Assembly (NCBI GenBank): GCA_900554205.1
Contig: USGM01000015.1
Span: 1 to 36,391 of the forward strand
DNA: 36,391 nucleotides
From: an uncultured Lachnospiraceae bacterium
Lineage (GTDB): Bacteria > Bacillota > Clostridia > Lachnospirales > Lachnospiraceae
Reading direction: 5' to 3'
The notes below the pieces were generated by a model, which saw nothing but the letters and a program-made list of their open reading frames with translations, ran no database searches and was not told the DNA's origin. The position numbers were made by a program, and so were the translations under genes. Within the stretch, counting starts at the first letter, position 1; the number at the start of each line of letters is the position of its first letter. Below, one piece after another: positions 8,210 through 18,700 of this stretch.

Positions 8210-9755
8210 CTCCCTTTTTCTCTGTTTGATTCTTTTTCAGCTTCGTCATCAGAAGACCAACCTCTTCCTTGGTAGCCGTTCTGCCATCCAGAATGCCGTT
8301 CACCCTGCCGCCGCAGAGTACCAGTATCCTGTCACAGAGCTCCAGCAGAACATCCAGATCCTCTCCGACATAGATGACTGCCACGCCCTTTTTCTTCTGC
8401 TTGTTCAGCAGTTCATAGATCGTGTATGAGGTATTGATGTCCAGTCCGCGCACCGCATACGCCGTCATCAGTACGATCGGCGACGCTGAAATCTCACGTC
8501 CGACCAGAACCTTTTGCACATTACCGCCGGACAGTCTCGACACAGGAGTGTTGATGCCGGGTGTCACGACCTCCAGCTCCTCCATAATCGACTGCGCAAG
8601 ATCCTTTGGCTTCTTCCTGTCTGTCAGGAAGCTCTTTCCCTTGTCGTAGCTCTTGAGCATCATGTTTCCTGTCATGCCCATCGAACCGACCAGACCCATT
8701 CCGAGACGATCCTCCGGCACAAAGGACATATGAATGCCCGCGCTGCGGATGATTCTGGGATTCTTGCCGACAACCTCCATGGAAGGCCCGTCGCCGTCCT
8801 CTGAATTATAGTAGAGAATACTTCCGCCCTGCACGACCGGCTGCAGTCCGGCGATTGCCTCGAGCAGCTCCTTCTGGCCGTTTCCGGAGACACCGGCAAT
8901 TCCCAGAATCTCTCCGCCGTAGGCATCAAAGGAAATATCCTTCAGCACACTGACTCCGTCCTCGTTGATGACGGAAAGGTTTCTCACCTCAAGTCTCTTG
9001 ATCGGGTTCTCCGGCTTCGGTCTGTCAATGTTCAGCTCGACCTTCTTGCCGACCATCATCTCCGTCAGCAGGCTCTCGTCCGCATCCTTGGTGTCAACGC
9101 TGCCGACATACTCGCCCTTTCTAAGAATGCTTACCCTGTCGGAGATCTCCAGCACCTCGTGGAGCTTGTGCGTGATGATGACAACCGATTTGCCGTCCGC
9201 CTTCATATTGCGGATGACTTCAAAGAGCTTTTCTGTTTCCTGTGGGGTCAAAACGGCAGTGGGCTCGTCCAGGATCAGAATATCCGCTCCCCTGTACAGC
9301 ACCTTGATGATCTCAAGGGTCTGCTTCTGGGATACACTCATGGTGTAGACCTTCTGGTCGAAATCCATGTCAAAGTGATATTTCTTACAGATTTCCTGCG
9401 CCTTTTTCCTGATCTGTTTCAGATCGAATTTTTCCTTCTTATCTAATCCCAGTGCAATATTCTCGGTTGCGGTGAAGACATCTACCAGCTTAAAGTGCTG
9501 GTGGATCATTCCGATTCCGAGATCATAAGCATCCTTGGGCGACCGGATTTCCACCGGCTTTCCGTTCACCAGCACTTCACCCTCGTCAGGGTAGTAGATA
9601 CCGGCGATCATGTTCAGAAGTGTTGTCTTACCGCTGCCGTTTTCACCTAGCAGGGACAGGATCTCTCCCTTATAAATATCCATGGAGACATCCCTGTTTG
9701 CCGTCACCGTTCCGAACGTCTTAGTGACATGTTTGAGCTGGATCGCACATTCCAT
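8193..9755 (-). CDS. ABC transporter ATP-binding protein, duplicated NBD (NupO/NupA-like)
   Basis: Two fused nucleotide-binding domains of the RbsA/MglA/NupO type. Domain 1 has Walker A GENGSGKTT, a variant signature SVSQKQTLEI and Walker B ILILDEPTAVL. Domain 2 has a relaxed Walker A (GVSGNGQKE), a canonical LSGGNVQK signature and a degenerate Walker B (VLMTAYAVRGLD) without the DE pair. Related nucleoside ATPases also have a degenerate second site (AAQPTRGLD), so this is a stronger form of a family trait. The ATG at 9755 is preferred over 9794: AAAGGA lies about 8 bases upstream, and the longer frame would begin inside the hairpin at 9793-9823. It energises the two downstream permeases. Confidence 0.9.
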   Translation of the reverse strand: MECAIQLKHVTKTFGTVTANRDVSMDIYKGEILSLLGENGSGKTTLLNMIAGIYYPDEGEVLVNGKPVEIRSPKDAYDLGIGMIHQHFKLVDVFTATENIALGLDKKEKFDLKQIRKKAQEICKKYHFDMDFDQKVYTMSVSQKQTLEIIKVLYRGADILILDEPTAVLTPQETEKLFEVIRNMKADGKSVVIITHKLHEVLEISDRVSILRKGEYVGSVDTKDADESLLTEMMVGKKVELNIDRPKPENPIKRLEVRNLSVINEDGVSVLKDISFDAYGGEILGIAGVSGNGQKELLEAIAGLQPVVQGGSILYYNSEDGDGPSMEVVGKNPRIIRSAGIHMSFVPEDRLGMGLVGSMGMTGNMMLKSYDKGKSFLTDRKKPKDLAQSIMEELEVVTPGINTPVSRLSGGNVQKVLVGREISASPIVLMTAYAVRGLDINTSYTIYELLNKQKKKGVAVIYVGEDLDVLLELCDRILVLCGGRVNGILDGRTATKEEVGLLMTKLKKNQTEKKGGEQSE

Positions 9756-9792
9756 AGGGCTGATTCCTTTCTGTTTATGACGCTGTTTACGC

Positions 9793-9823
9793 AAAAAGAG
9801 GACAGATTACACGTCCTCTTTTT
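9793..9823 (-). terminator. Intercistronic hairpin between bmpA and the ATPase gene
   Basis: A perfect 11-bp inverted repeat, AAAAAGAGGAC (9793-9803) and GTCCTCTTTTT (9813-9823), with a 9-base loop. The 3' arm ends in a U tract on the minus strand. It lies between the lipoprotein stop and the ATPase start, where a leaky terminator or mRNA 3' stabiliser would give more binding protein than transporter core. Function is inferred. Confidence 0.7.
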
Positions 9824-9838
9824 ACGTCTTTATTTGAT

Positions 9839-11113
9839 TTAGTTAGCGTTCTCGGTGATGCCGTCGATACGGAGCTGGAAGTAAGGTGCACTTCTGAATG
9901 TAGACTCGGAGAAGTAACCGTCCTTGATTGCCTCAACAGTCTCGCCCTCGTAGATTGCCTTGCCGACAGACCAGTCCATAAAGGACAGATCGCAGGGAGC
10001 TGTTGTCACCTTCTCGCCGCCAACCGTAAAGGTATCGGTGTCAAATACATGCAGCGTTCCGTTCTTCAGTGCTGCCTCAACCTCTGCAACCTTCTCTGCG
10101 GTTCCTGCCGCGCAGGAGTCGCTCAGCTCGGTGATGGCAACTGCATCCTGGGAGAAGCCCTCTGCCCAGTCAGCCTCAAGCTCGGTACCGTTCAGCATGC
10201 ACTCCATAGCGTGCTTGTAATATACCTTCCAGTTGTTCGTAGCGGAGGTAAGCGCTGCGGTCGGTGCTGTCTCTCTCATGTCGATGTTGTAGCCCACGGA
10301 ATAGCAGATCGTTCCGTTGTCATGAAGCTTCTGTGTTGCTGCGGGAGCGCCGGTGGAGTCTGCGTGCTGGCCGATGATTACACATCCGTCTGCGATCAGG
10401 GACTCTGCTGCTGCGCCCTCCTTGTCAATATCAAACCAGGAGTTCGTATACTCAACTTCCATTACAACGTTGGGAACAATGCTGCGGATGCCGAGGAAGA
10501 AAGCGGTGTAACCGGAGACAACCTCTGCGTAAGGATAAGCGCCAACATAGCCGACCTTTACGTTTCCGTCAGCGTCGAAGCTTCCGGGCTGGGTCTCTGT
10601 GCTGAGGGTTCCGTCAGCCAGAAGCTCCTGCAGCTTCATTCCGGCAACAACACCGGATACATAACGGGACTCATAAACGCTTGTGAATGCATTCTTAAAA
10701 TTGGACAACCCGCAGATTGCGGCGAAATCACCGGTCATTGCGACAAAGGTCACATCAGGATACTCCTGCGCTGCCTGTACCATGTATGTCTGATGGCCGT
10801 AGCTGTTGGAGAAAATAATATTGCAGCCCTGTCCTACCAGATCGACTGCTGCGTCGTAGCAGGCGGAGCTCTCACCTACCTTATACTTCCATACAAGGTT
10901 GTCGGAAAGTCCGAGTTCCTCTGCTGCTGCCTTAATGCCGTTGATGTGCGCTGCGGTATAACCCTCAGTCTCATCGCCCAGCATAATGCATCCGATTTTA
11001 ATCTTGGATGCATTCTTGGCATCACTGCCGTTTGCGGATGAATCCCCACATGCAACGAGCATCAGCATCATTGCCATTGCGAGGATAAGACACAATGTCT
11101 TCTTGATTCTCAT
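9839..11113 (-). CDS. bmpA: BMP-family ABC transporter substrate-binding lipoprotein
   Basis: A ~424-residue extracytoplasmic lipoprotein. The N-terminus MRIKKTLCLILAMAMMLMLV ends in a lipobox LVAC with Cys as the lipidation site. The mature part matches the BMP/Med/PnrA family: GDETEGYTAAHINGIKAAAE, IIFSNSYGHQTYMVQAA, VGYVGAYPYAEVVSGYTAFF and IIGQHADSTGAPAA. Characterised relatives bind purine nucleosides (PnrA) or guanosine (NupN). The start at 11113 is set by GGAGGAG directly upstream; the 11134 start would leave a non-hydrophobic extension ahead of the signal peptide. It is the first gene of the importer operon, has a strong promoter at 11206-11234, and is followed by a hairpin. It is divergent from xpt. 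Confidence 0.92.
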   Translation of the reverse strand: MRIKKTLCLILAMAMMLMLVACGDSSANGSDAKNASKIKIGCIMLGDETEGYTAAHINGIKAAAEELGLSDNLVWKYKVGESSACYDAAVDLVGQGCNIIFSNSYGHQTYMVQAAQEYPDVTFVAMTGDFAAICGLSNFKNAFTSVYESRYVSGVVAGMKLQELLADGTLSTETQPGSFDADGNVKVGYVGAYPYAEVVSGYTAFFLGIRSIVPNVVMEVEYTNSWFDIDKEGAAAESLIADGCVIIGQHADSTGAPAATQKLHDNGTICYSVGYNIDMRETAPTAALTSATNNWKVYYKHAMECMLNGTELEADWAEGFSQDAVAITELSDSCAAGTAEKVAEVEAALKNGTLHVFDTDTFTVGGEKVTTAPCDLSFMDWSVGKAIYEGETVEAIKDGYFSESTFRSAPYFQLRIDGITENAN

Positions 11114-11205
11114 AATTCTCCTCCATTCCCGCATCTGCGGATATTAAATTGTTAATAAATATGTTATGCCAGGATTCACGCAAAACCGTGTCCCGAACGT
11201 TACAC

Positions 11206-11234
11206 ATTATATATTGTTCCGACAGGATTTGCAA
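11206..11234 (-). promoter_or_regulatory. Strong sigma-A promoter for the bmpA importer operon
   Basis: On the minus strand there is TTGCAA (11229-11234), a 17-base spacer and a perfect TATAAT (11206-11211), followed by a ~93-base leader. The -10 sits inside an imperfect inverted repeat GAAC (11195-11198), 17 bases, GTTC (11216-11219), which could be a repressor site. The core CCGAAC recalls purine-repressor boxes, but the half-site spacing does not match the Bacillus arrangement, so I do not name a regulator. Confidence 0.65.
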
Positions 11235-11330
11235 ACCTTTTTCAGACGATTATGAAAAAATCTATAGTTTTTTCAATGAATATGTGCTAGCATAATAATC
11301 GGTAATACAACTTGCACAAAGGAAATTAGT

Positions 11331-11346
11331 GTGAAAACACTTTCAC
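11331..11346. promoter_or_regulatory. Inverted repeat in the xpt leader
   Basis: GTGAAA, then four bases (ACAC), then TTTCAC, a perfect 6-bp inverted repeat 19 bases ahead of the xpt ATG. It may be an operator or a small leader hairpin close to the ribosome site. No purine riboswitch core was found. Confidence 0.3.
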
Positions 11347-11365
11347 GCGGAAATGAGGAATTGAG

Positions 11366-11944
11366 ATGAAACTGCTTGAGGAACGAATCCAGAAGGACGG
11401 CACGGTAAAAGAGGGAAATATCCTGAAGGTCGACAGCTTTCTGAATCATCAGATGGACGTAGACCTGTTTGATCAGATGGGAAAGGAATTCAAGAGATTA
11501 TTTGCGGACGCACCCATCAACAAAATTCTCACGATCGAGGCATCCGGCATCGGCATCGCCTGTGTGGTGGCACAGAGCTTCCACGTTCCGGTCGTCTTTG
11601 CAAAGAAGGCGCAGAGCCTCAATATCGACGGAGACGTCTTCTCTTCAAAGGTAGAATCTTTTACGCACAAGCGTGTATATGATGTCATTGTATCTAAGAA
11701 ATTTCTGTCCCCGGAGGATCATGTCCTCATCATAGATGACTTCCTTGCAAACGGCTGTGCCGTCATGGGACTGATCGACCTGATCAACGCCTCCGGGGCG
11801 ACGCTCGAAGGTGTCGGCATCGCTGTAGAAAAGGGCTTTCAGGAGGGCGGTGCCATGATCCGCGAGAAGGGCATCCGTCTGGAATCCCTCGCCATCGTCG
11901 ATGCCATGGACCCCACCACCGGGGCAATCACCTTCCGCTCATAG
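11366..11944 (+). CDS. xpt: Xanthine phosphoribosyltransferase
   Basis: The 192-residue protein matches Xpt along its length: MKLLEERIQKDGTVKEGNIL at the N-terminus, SFLNHQMDVDL, an ASGIGIACVVA loop, and the PRPP-binding motif VLIIDDFLANGCA. The enzyme converts xanthine and PRPP to XMP for guanine-nucleotide salvage in the cytosol. The length is normal (about 190). The ribosome site is a modest GAGGAATTGAG before the ATG. It is divergent from the BMP-type importer, which fits a purine uptake and salvage locus. A strong bidirectional terminator follows at 11962-12015. Unlike Bacillus xpt, no guanine riboswitch is visible upstream, and no pbuX permease follows it. Confidence 0.93.
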   Translation: MKLLEERIQKDGTVKEGNILKVDSFLNHQMDVDLFDQMGKEFKRLFADAPINKILTIEASGIGIACVVAQSFHVPVVFAKKAQSLNIDGDVFSSKVESFTHKRVYDVIVSKKFLSPEDHVLIIDDFLANGCAVMGLIDLINASGATLEGVGIAVEKGFQEGGAMIREKGIRLESLAIVDAMDPTTGAITFRS

Positions 11945-11961
11945 AAATAGCATCATAGAAA

Positions 11962-12015
11962 CAGCATAAAAAAGGGACTTTGCCACGCACGACAAAGTCC
12001 CTTTTTTCTATGCTG
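11962..12015. terminator. Bidirectional terminator between xpt and the TetR gene
   Basis: A long inverted repeat: CAGCAT plus AAAAAAGGGACTTTG on the left pairs with CAAAGTCCCTTTTTT and ATGCTG on the right, with a ~10-base loop. A/T tracts flank the GC core on both sides, so it can terminate xpt (plus) and the tetR transcript (minus). The right arm overlaps the last codons and stop of the TetR gene. Confidence 0.85.
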
Positions 12016-12760
12016 TCCGTCTTTTCCTGCCCCTTTTTCCGGGCTGCCTTTTCACCTGCTTTGCCAGTCTCCGCGCCGCCGCTTCCTCAAGCGCCTTCTG
12101 GTTGACCTCCTCCACATACTGCCCAAATTTCTCCAGCATCTCACGCCCCATCCGGCGATAATCCATGTTCAGGACATCCTCTATCATCTGCCTCCGCACG
12201 TCTTCCGGCACATGGTAGACCATCATAATGGCGTTCAGGCTGGCGGCGATTCTCCGGTCAGGCGTGCTGCCGGACTCCTGCCTCCCCGTAAACAGGGAAT
12301 ACTCAATCCCGGAGGCGATATTCTCCGCAATGATAAAATCCCCGCCCGTCCAGTCAGGACAATATTCCGCAAAGATCTTTTTTGCCTTTCTGGTGTCATT
12401 CTCCCTGATGATTTCCAAAGAGAGCTGCGAGGTGTATGCGGAAACATACAGCTCCCTCGCAACCGGATTCTCGCAGTAGCTTGCCGTCATTGCCGTAATC
12501 TCCAGAAGATATGCCGTAAGCGGGTTCTTCTCTGCCGCCGTCTTCCCCATCAGCTCCCACTGGAAGTCGCAGAGCCGGTGTATCAGCTCCGCAAGCAGAT
12601 GCTCCTTCGTCGGGAAGTAAAAGGTCAGATTTCCTTTGCTGATACCGATCTCACCGACGATGTCGGAGACGAGGACATTGGTATATCCCCGCTCCAGAAA
12701 AAGCCGTGTTGCGACCTGTATGATCTCCAGCCTCGTGTTGATTTTATTTTCTCGCGCCAT
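12008..12760 (-). CDS. TetR/AcrR-family transcriptional regulator
   Basis: A 250-residue protein with the TetR helix-turn-helix at about residues 10-55 (ATRLFLERGYTNVLVSDIVG, then EIGISKGNLTFYFPTKEHLL). A ligand-binding helical domain follows, and the C-terminal tail is unusually basic (RRLAKQVKRQPGKRGRKRR). The ATG is six bases after the stop of the giant surface-protein gene, with an AGAAGG/AGAGAGG ribosome site overlapping that gene's 3' end, so it is probably cotranscribed and coupled. Auto- or feedback control of the surface protein is a reasonable inference. It could also be a regulator of envelope genes elsewhere. The ligand is unknown. Confidence 0.85.
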   Translation of the reverse strand: MARENKINTRLEIIQVATRLFLERGYTNVLVSDIVGEIGISKGNLTFYFPTKEHLLAELIHRLCDFQWELMGKTAAEKNPLTAYLLEITAMTASYCENPVARELYVSAYTSQLSLEIIRENDTRKAKKIFAEYCPDWTGGDFIIAENIASGIEYSLFTGRQESGSTPDRRIAASLNAIMMVYHVPEDVRRQMIEDVLNMDYRRMGREMLEKFGQYVEEVNQKALEEAAARRLAKQVKRQPGKRGRKRRTA

Positions 12761-12766
12761 ACCTCT

Positions 12767-15700
12767 CTACCTTCTGCTTTGTACCTTTCTCTTATACTTT
12801 CCGTGACAAAGTACACATCCCTGTGACAAAAGAAGCGTGCCTAACAGCAACAGCAGTATGCCGGCTGCGGGCGTGTACGGCTCGCCGGTCTTCGGTGACC
12901 TGACCGCCACCTCCTTGTCGATGACAATCGTGTATTCCGAAGCGTGGGTGAAGACAAGCTCCGCTGTTCCGTCCGCCGCGATCCTGCCCGCGCTCATGAA
13001 CTCAAGCGCACCCGTCCGTTCGTTATAATAGTACAGATTTGCATACATTCCCGCATTCTTCGCATCCACATTCAGCGAGAGCACTGCCCTGAAGCCGAAC
13101 TCGCCGTCATAGGCAAGGCTAAGGTTCATATGAGCCTTCTCTCCGGTGATATTGTTGATAACCTCCACAGGAATCACGTTGTTCGCGTTCGCGCCGGTCT
13201 TCACGCCGAAATCAATGTCTCCGGCTCTGTTCTCTGCCACATCCCTGCCGTTTACGCGCCATAGGATGCCGCCGCCCATGTCAAAGGTGAGCGTCACATT
13301 TCTTCCACGGATCAGTTCAAACAGGTCTGACGGTACTACAGTCGTGCCGTTCATATCCACGGTCACACTGCCGCCCTCCGTAACGCTCTTTGCATTCTCA
13401 CGGATGACATCCCAGCCTTCCTTGCCGTTCTCTCCCTTGATAAAGGGCCGCTTGCTGTCCTCCGGCTTCACCACTGTCTCTGTGCGCTGGCTTCTCGTGA
13501 TTCTCACGACCACAGTCTCAATTTCATAGTTGCCCTTATCCGCTCCGGTGTAGACCGCCGTCGCTGTGACCTCAGCGCCGACTGTCAGTGCAGTCTCAAG
13601 GTCGCTGTCCTTCCATGCCCAGTTATTCCTGCCAAGCGCTACATCTGCCACCTTTCCGCAGTCAAACGCAACCTTCATGACATCGTCCGGCATATCCGGC
13701 GCCTTCTCCGCCTTCTTCACGGCGAGCTTACCCTTTGTCGTTACCGTCTCATAATTCGTGCTATCCATTGGCTCAAATACGATTTCGTACTCTGTGCTGT
13801 CACTGTCGGCAACGGTCGGTTTCGTGTCAGGATTCTTCCATGTGAAGGTTCCTGCCACCTCCGCGTCTCCGCCGGATACCGTGGCGGCATTACCTCTTCC
13901 GTCGCCATACAGTACCTTTCCTCCGCTCAGTGCAGACGCTCCGAGGCTGTCCCCGTAAGTGATCTGCGCCGCTGCCGGTACTGTCTCGATATAGGGCTTT
14001 GCCTTTGTCACTGTCACAGTGATATTTGCCTTGAAGGTCTTATAATTCGCCGTGTCAAGCGGTGTGAATGTCACCTCATAGCTCTTTACGTCCACCGTCG
14101 GCACTGTCGCAGCATTGCTCCAGCTCCATGTGCCCACAACTGTCACGCCCGCACCGCCGACCGTCCATACAACGTTTCCGCCCGACAGCTCCAGCCCTGC
14201 CAGAGTCTGCAACGGGTCATAGACAATTTCCTTCTCTGCCGCAGCAGGCAGGCTGTCCGCCTTCGGTGTCGCCCTGTCTACCGTAATGCTTACGCTGTCC
14301 GTTCTGGCAATATATGCCTCGTCGTCAGGGGTGAACTTCCAGTTCGCACTTGCCGTTCCCGCCGCCGGGATCAGGCTCTCATCCTCCCATGCAAGCGTAC
14401 CTGCCACAGGATTTCCGTCACCGTCCACAAACTCCGCATCCGCAAAGGCCAGCGCCGAAAGTCTGTCGCCATAGGTCAGCGTACTGTTCTTTAAAGCCAC
14501 CTCTGTGCCCGCCTTGGCAAAGACCTCCCGCTTATCAACCCAGTTCGTATGAATGACAACTGTGATCGCATTATAGTTCTCTGTCTCGACAGTCACTGTG
14601 ATGTCGCGCGTTTCCACTTTATTTTTCTGTATCGTGTATGACAATATGCCGGTTTCTTCGTTAAAGCCACAGTTCACAATAAACGCATGTCCGGAGACTG
14701 CATTTCCTGTGATCTTCCCGCAGTCCACCGGCAGCAGCTTTCCGATATCAATGCTGTCCTGATTATCGCGGTCATAATAATAATTTCTGTTCACATCAGC
14801 CACAGTAGGTGCGTTCTTCTTTGCCACCGTCACCGTGATCTCTCTGTCCGCTGCCGCATTGTAGTTTGCGTTCCCCGGCAGTGATATTTTAATCTTCGCG
14901 GTTCCTGCCTTAAGAATCGACACCGTGCCGTCCGCCGCAACCGATACCACGCCGCTTCCGTCCGTCACCTCGTATACGATGGCGGTCTCTGTATGGCTCG
15001 CGGTCACGTCGAGTGTAAACGCATCATCCCCGAAGGTCTTTGCATAGCTGTCCGTTCCTGCCGTCAGTACGGCATCCGCCTTCTTCACGGTCAGTGTGCC
15101 GTGGTCGGGATAGCTTACGCTCTCCGCATCGGAAACTCTGTATTTCACCTTCACATCATACATTGCATTCGCAGAGGTTACCGTGAAGTCATAGCTTCCG
15201 ACACCCGAAGTCTTCGTCGCCGTCGTGGTCAGTGCAAGATCCGCCTTGACCTCATCCTGGCTATCCCACGAAAGAAGCTCTTTCCATGAATCCGGCTCAT
15301 CCGCCGCATCCACATAGGCAATGCCCGGATTCTCCTCGCCATAGGTCTTCTCCAGATTCCCCGCAACGTACACGGTAAGCTCCTTCTTCGCCACCGTGGG
15401 CACAATTTTCACATTCACGCTCTCATAAGCGTTATTATCCGGCGTAAAGGTCAGCTCATATTCCTCCGTCGTACCCGGTACCGGATACTCCTCACCGGCT
15501 GCTGCCGTGTCCGTAAACGTCCATGCACCCGCCAGCACAGTATCCAGCGCATCAGCATCTACCACCGTACCGGCTCCGACCGTAAAATCCTTTACCTGCA
15601 TACCGTAAACACCGTTCAACGCCGGGTTCTCGCTCACAACCGGTATCAGCCTGCGCGTGGCGAAATCCACGGTCGTGTACGCTGTCTGCAGATTGCCCGC

Positions 15701-18700
15701 CTTATCAATAACCATCAGATAAAGACGATAGCCCTTATTCTCCTTCAGCCCGGAGAGGGTAATTGCATTCTCGCCCTCCTGCATGCTCCGACTGTAGATT
15801 ACCGGATCCGGCGAAATGCCATGCATCGGCATCGTCTGTCCGTTTTCCACCGCCGGCTGCCATCTGCCGTCCTCCAGCTTTACGGCAACCATATCCTGTG
15901 CCAGCTCCGTCTGCAAGGTCGTTTTATCGCTTTCAAACTGCGCGTCGTCCTCATAGCCGCCGATGCAGAAGTACACCACAGTTCCGGCTTCATCCACCTC
16001 AAAGGTAACCGTTGCCTCATGGTCTGCCAGCGTTCCTTTCTCCTCGGTGGGAGTTGTCGCAGACGTGATCTCCGGTGCCGTCCTGTCAACCACCACGCCC
16101 TCGCTGCAGATATAGTCGCTCAGGTTCCCCGCCGCGTCCTTCGCACAGGCGTAGACAATATAGTGCTTTTCTGCGCTCAACACGCCGGAAATCGTCACCT
16201 GTCCGCCGTCTGCTGCCGGCACTTCCGTAAATTTTCCGCCAGTCATCAATGCGTCCAGTTCAGCCTTTGTCTTTGCCGCCGGAAGAGCAGACGCATCGAC
16301 CGTATCAATATAATAGAAATACTCTGCGACACCGCTGGTCTCGTTTACGCCGTCCTTCGCGTCATTTGCCCTGAGTACCAGATCGATCGAAGCATCATTA
16401 TAGAACCTTCCGAAGGAAACCGTATTCAGCAGCGTCTTCCACCAGTTCTCCTTGATGGAAATACCGAAGTCGCCGCTGTTTCCTGCCGTTGCCTCCCATG
16501 TGGGCGCGGTCTTATCAATATGCAACGTCACCTCGACGGGACTGCCGACATAGCCCTTCTCGACATCCCTTACATAGAGCGTCTTCGTGACCTCGCCCTC
16601 TTCCGCGAACACATACTCCGCAGCTGTGCCGTCCGCCGCATCGGCAAGCGTAGCATAAGCCTTTATGTCACTTCCCAGTCCGTCTGTCAGTCCGGCATCC
16701 AGAGCACTTGTGTACAGCACCTGACTGGCATCTGCGCCGCTGTCCGATGTACCGAATAAAGCGGTTACATCCCCGTTATACCACCCTGTTTTAGAAGCGG
16801 CCGTCTGCGCCGGGGTAAAGGCATACCGGATAGCAAATTCCAGCTCAATAGGTTCCGCCTCTCCGCCATAGTTGCCGATACCGGTGATGATGAGCTTCGC
16901 CTTGTTCCCCCCGTTCGTAACGTCCATATTGTTTTCATAGGCTACGGTGTAATCCTTATCCTTTTTCAGCGCATAGGGACTGCCATCCACTGTAATCCCA
17001 CTGTCCGAAATTGCACCTGTATCATAGGCAGTGCACTCAACCCCACTTCCTGTGTAATATGCGAAAGCATCCGCAACCGGGGCAACCATCCCTTCCGTCA
17101 ATGTCTTCGGCAGGATCCTTGCGACCAGCTTTTCCGTTATATATTCATTCTCACAGTTCGCATTAGTCATCCTGACCCAGAAGGGATATTCCCCCGCATC
17201 GGTGATCATGTACATATCCTCTTTACTAGCGCCCTCGAGTCTCTCCATGATCCAGTTTTCGTTCTCACTCTTGCGGTACTCCACGGTGGTCGGGCATATG
17301 TCTACGCTGCCCTCCGCATAATTATTCATTACCTCAGGTGTGGTGATCTGGCTGATATACCATTCTCCCTGCTGCATCTGGGCGCCACACTGGCTCCACT
17401 GCTTTGCATCAAAAGCGTCACCGTAGAACTCTATTAAACTGTTATTCCATGCCTTCTCTGTTCTTCCATCATAGTAACAAGCACTAGAACCGCATACCTC
17501 AAGATTATTGACCTGAGGCCGCATCGTCCCCTTGCCGATGGTAAAGTATACGGTAAACTCTCCGGTGTACTTCCCGCGTCCGGTAATCGTCACCTTAGGA
17601 GCCTTTGCCGCATCAAAACCGGCTTCGCCCTCACGGTACGGATACGCCGCCGTGTTGTTCTTATAGCGCACCTCAAAGTCCGCTTCTTCATTCTTCGGAG
17701 TTCCGCATGCATACATCATCCACTTGCGTTCGCTATTTTGATATCGATAATCCGGCATGGTAAGCGTCACCGCCGTCTGTCCTGCCCCAGGGACCAGTTC
17801 TATGCCGGTCAGCATCTGGGTCCAGCTATCGTAGGTACGCCCTGTAAGCCCTTCTATATCCAGATGCCCGTTTTGATAAGAAACGGCAAGATCCGTCTTT
17901 CCACAGTGCGCACAATAGCCGTATTCATCGGATCCGTGTGTGATCAGCGTGACCGTAGCTTCCGGCATGATGAATTTATTCTCTGTCGTCGCCGCTTCTC
18001 TGATCTGCCCCGTAGTGTCGGTGGCATACTGATAAGCGCAGGTGATGCCGCCCACAGTAATCTCGCTTCCTGCTTTACCGTACAATATGTCATTCAGCAC
18101 CTTTATATTGCTATTGGCGCCGTCCGGCAGGGATACACCCTCCGGCAGCCGGAGCTGATAGTAGGTGGTAATGTTCTCACTCGCAGCTTTTTCCGCCTCA
18201 AGTTCCTTAATAAAGTCCGTAAGATAATCCGGCGTCCAATAGACTGTCAATCCAGCTCCGTCTGCCAGTTTTGCATCAATGTTTTTACCGCCCGCTCCTT
18301 CCGGCACAACCAGAGAATTATCTGTGCCGGAGACCAGAATGCCATATTTTCCATTATTAGAAGGGTTGATGCCTGCGCCGTCTGCAATGAAGATTCCGGC
18401 AGCTCCTGTCAGCTCCACTGTCCGTGCAGCATCATCCGCCCCTTCCAGAACCAGGCGGGCACCCTGCTCCAATGCCAGATATCCATCGCTTAGCCTGATC
18501 ACCGGCGCCTTGCATTTTTCATTCTGCAGCAGCGCGTCCTTTATAATAAATTCTCCTCTGGAAGCTTCTATAAAGCCGTCCTCAAGGGTAATATTGTCAA
18601 TAATAAATGTCGCTGTGCAATTCATTTTCAGTAGGGCATCGCCATCACCAGTTATTGTGAAGTGGCTGCCCTCCGGGGATCGCAGAATATACTTATCCGC

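Noticed and set aside
10049..11041. 330-codon plus-strand open frame
   Set aside because: Antisense shadow of bmpA, with Cys/Val-rich composition and no recognisable domain.
11120..11365. Possible purine riboswitch upstream of xpt or bmpA
   Set aside because: The conserved junction and loop elements of the purine aptamer were not found on either strand; only promoter motifs and short inverted repeats are visible.
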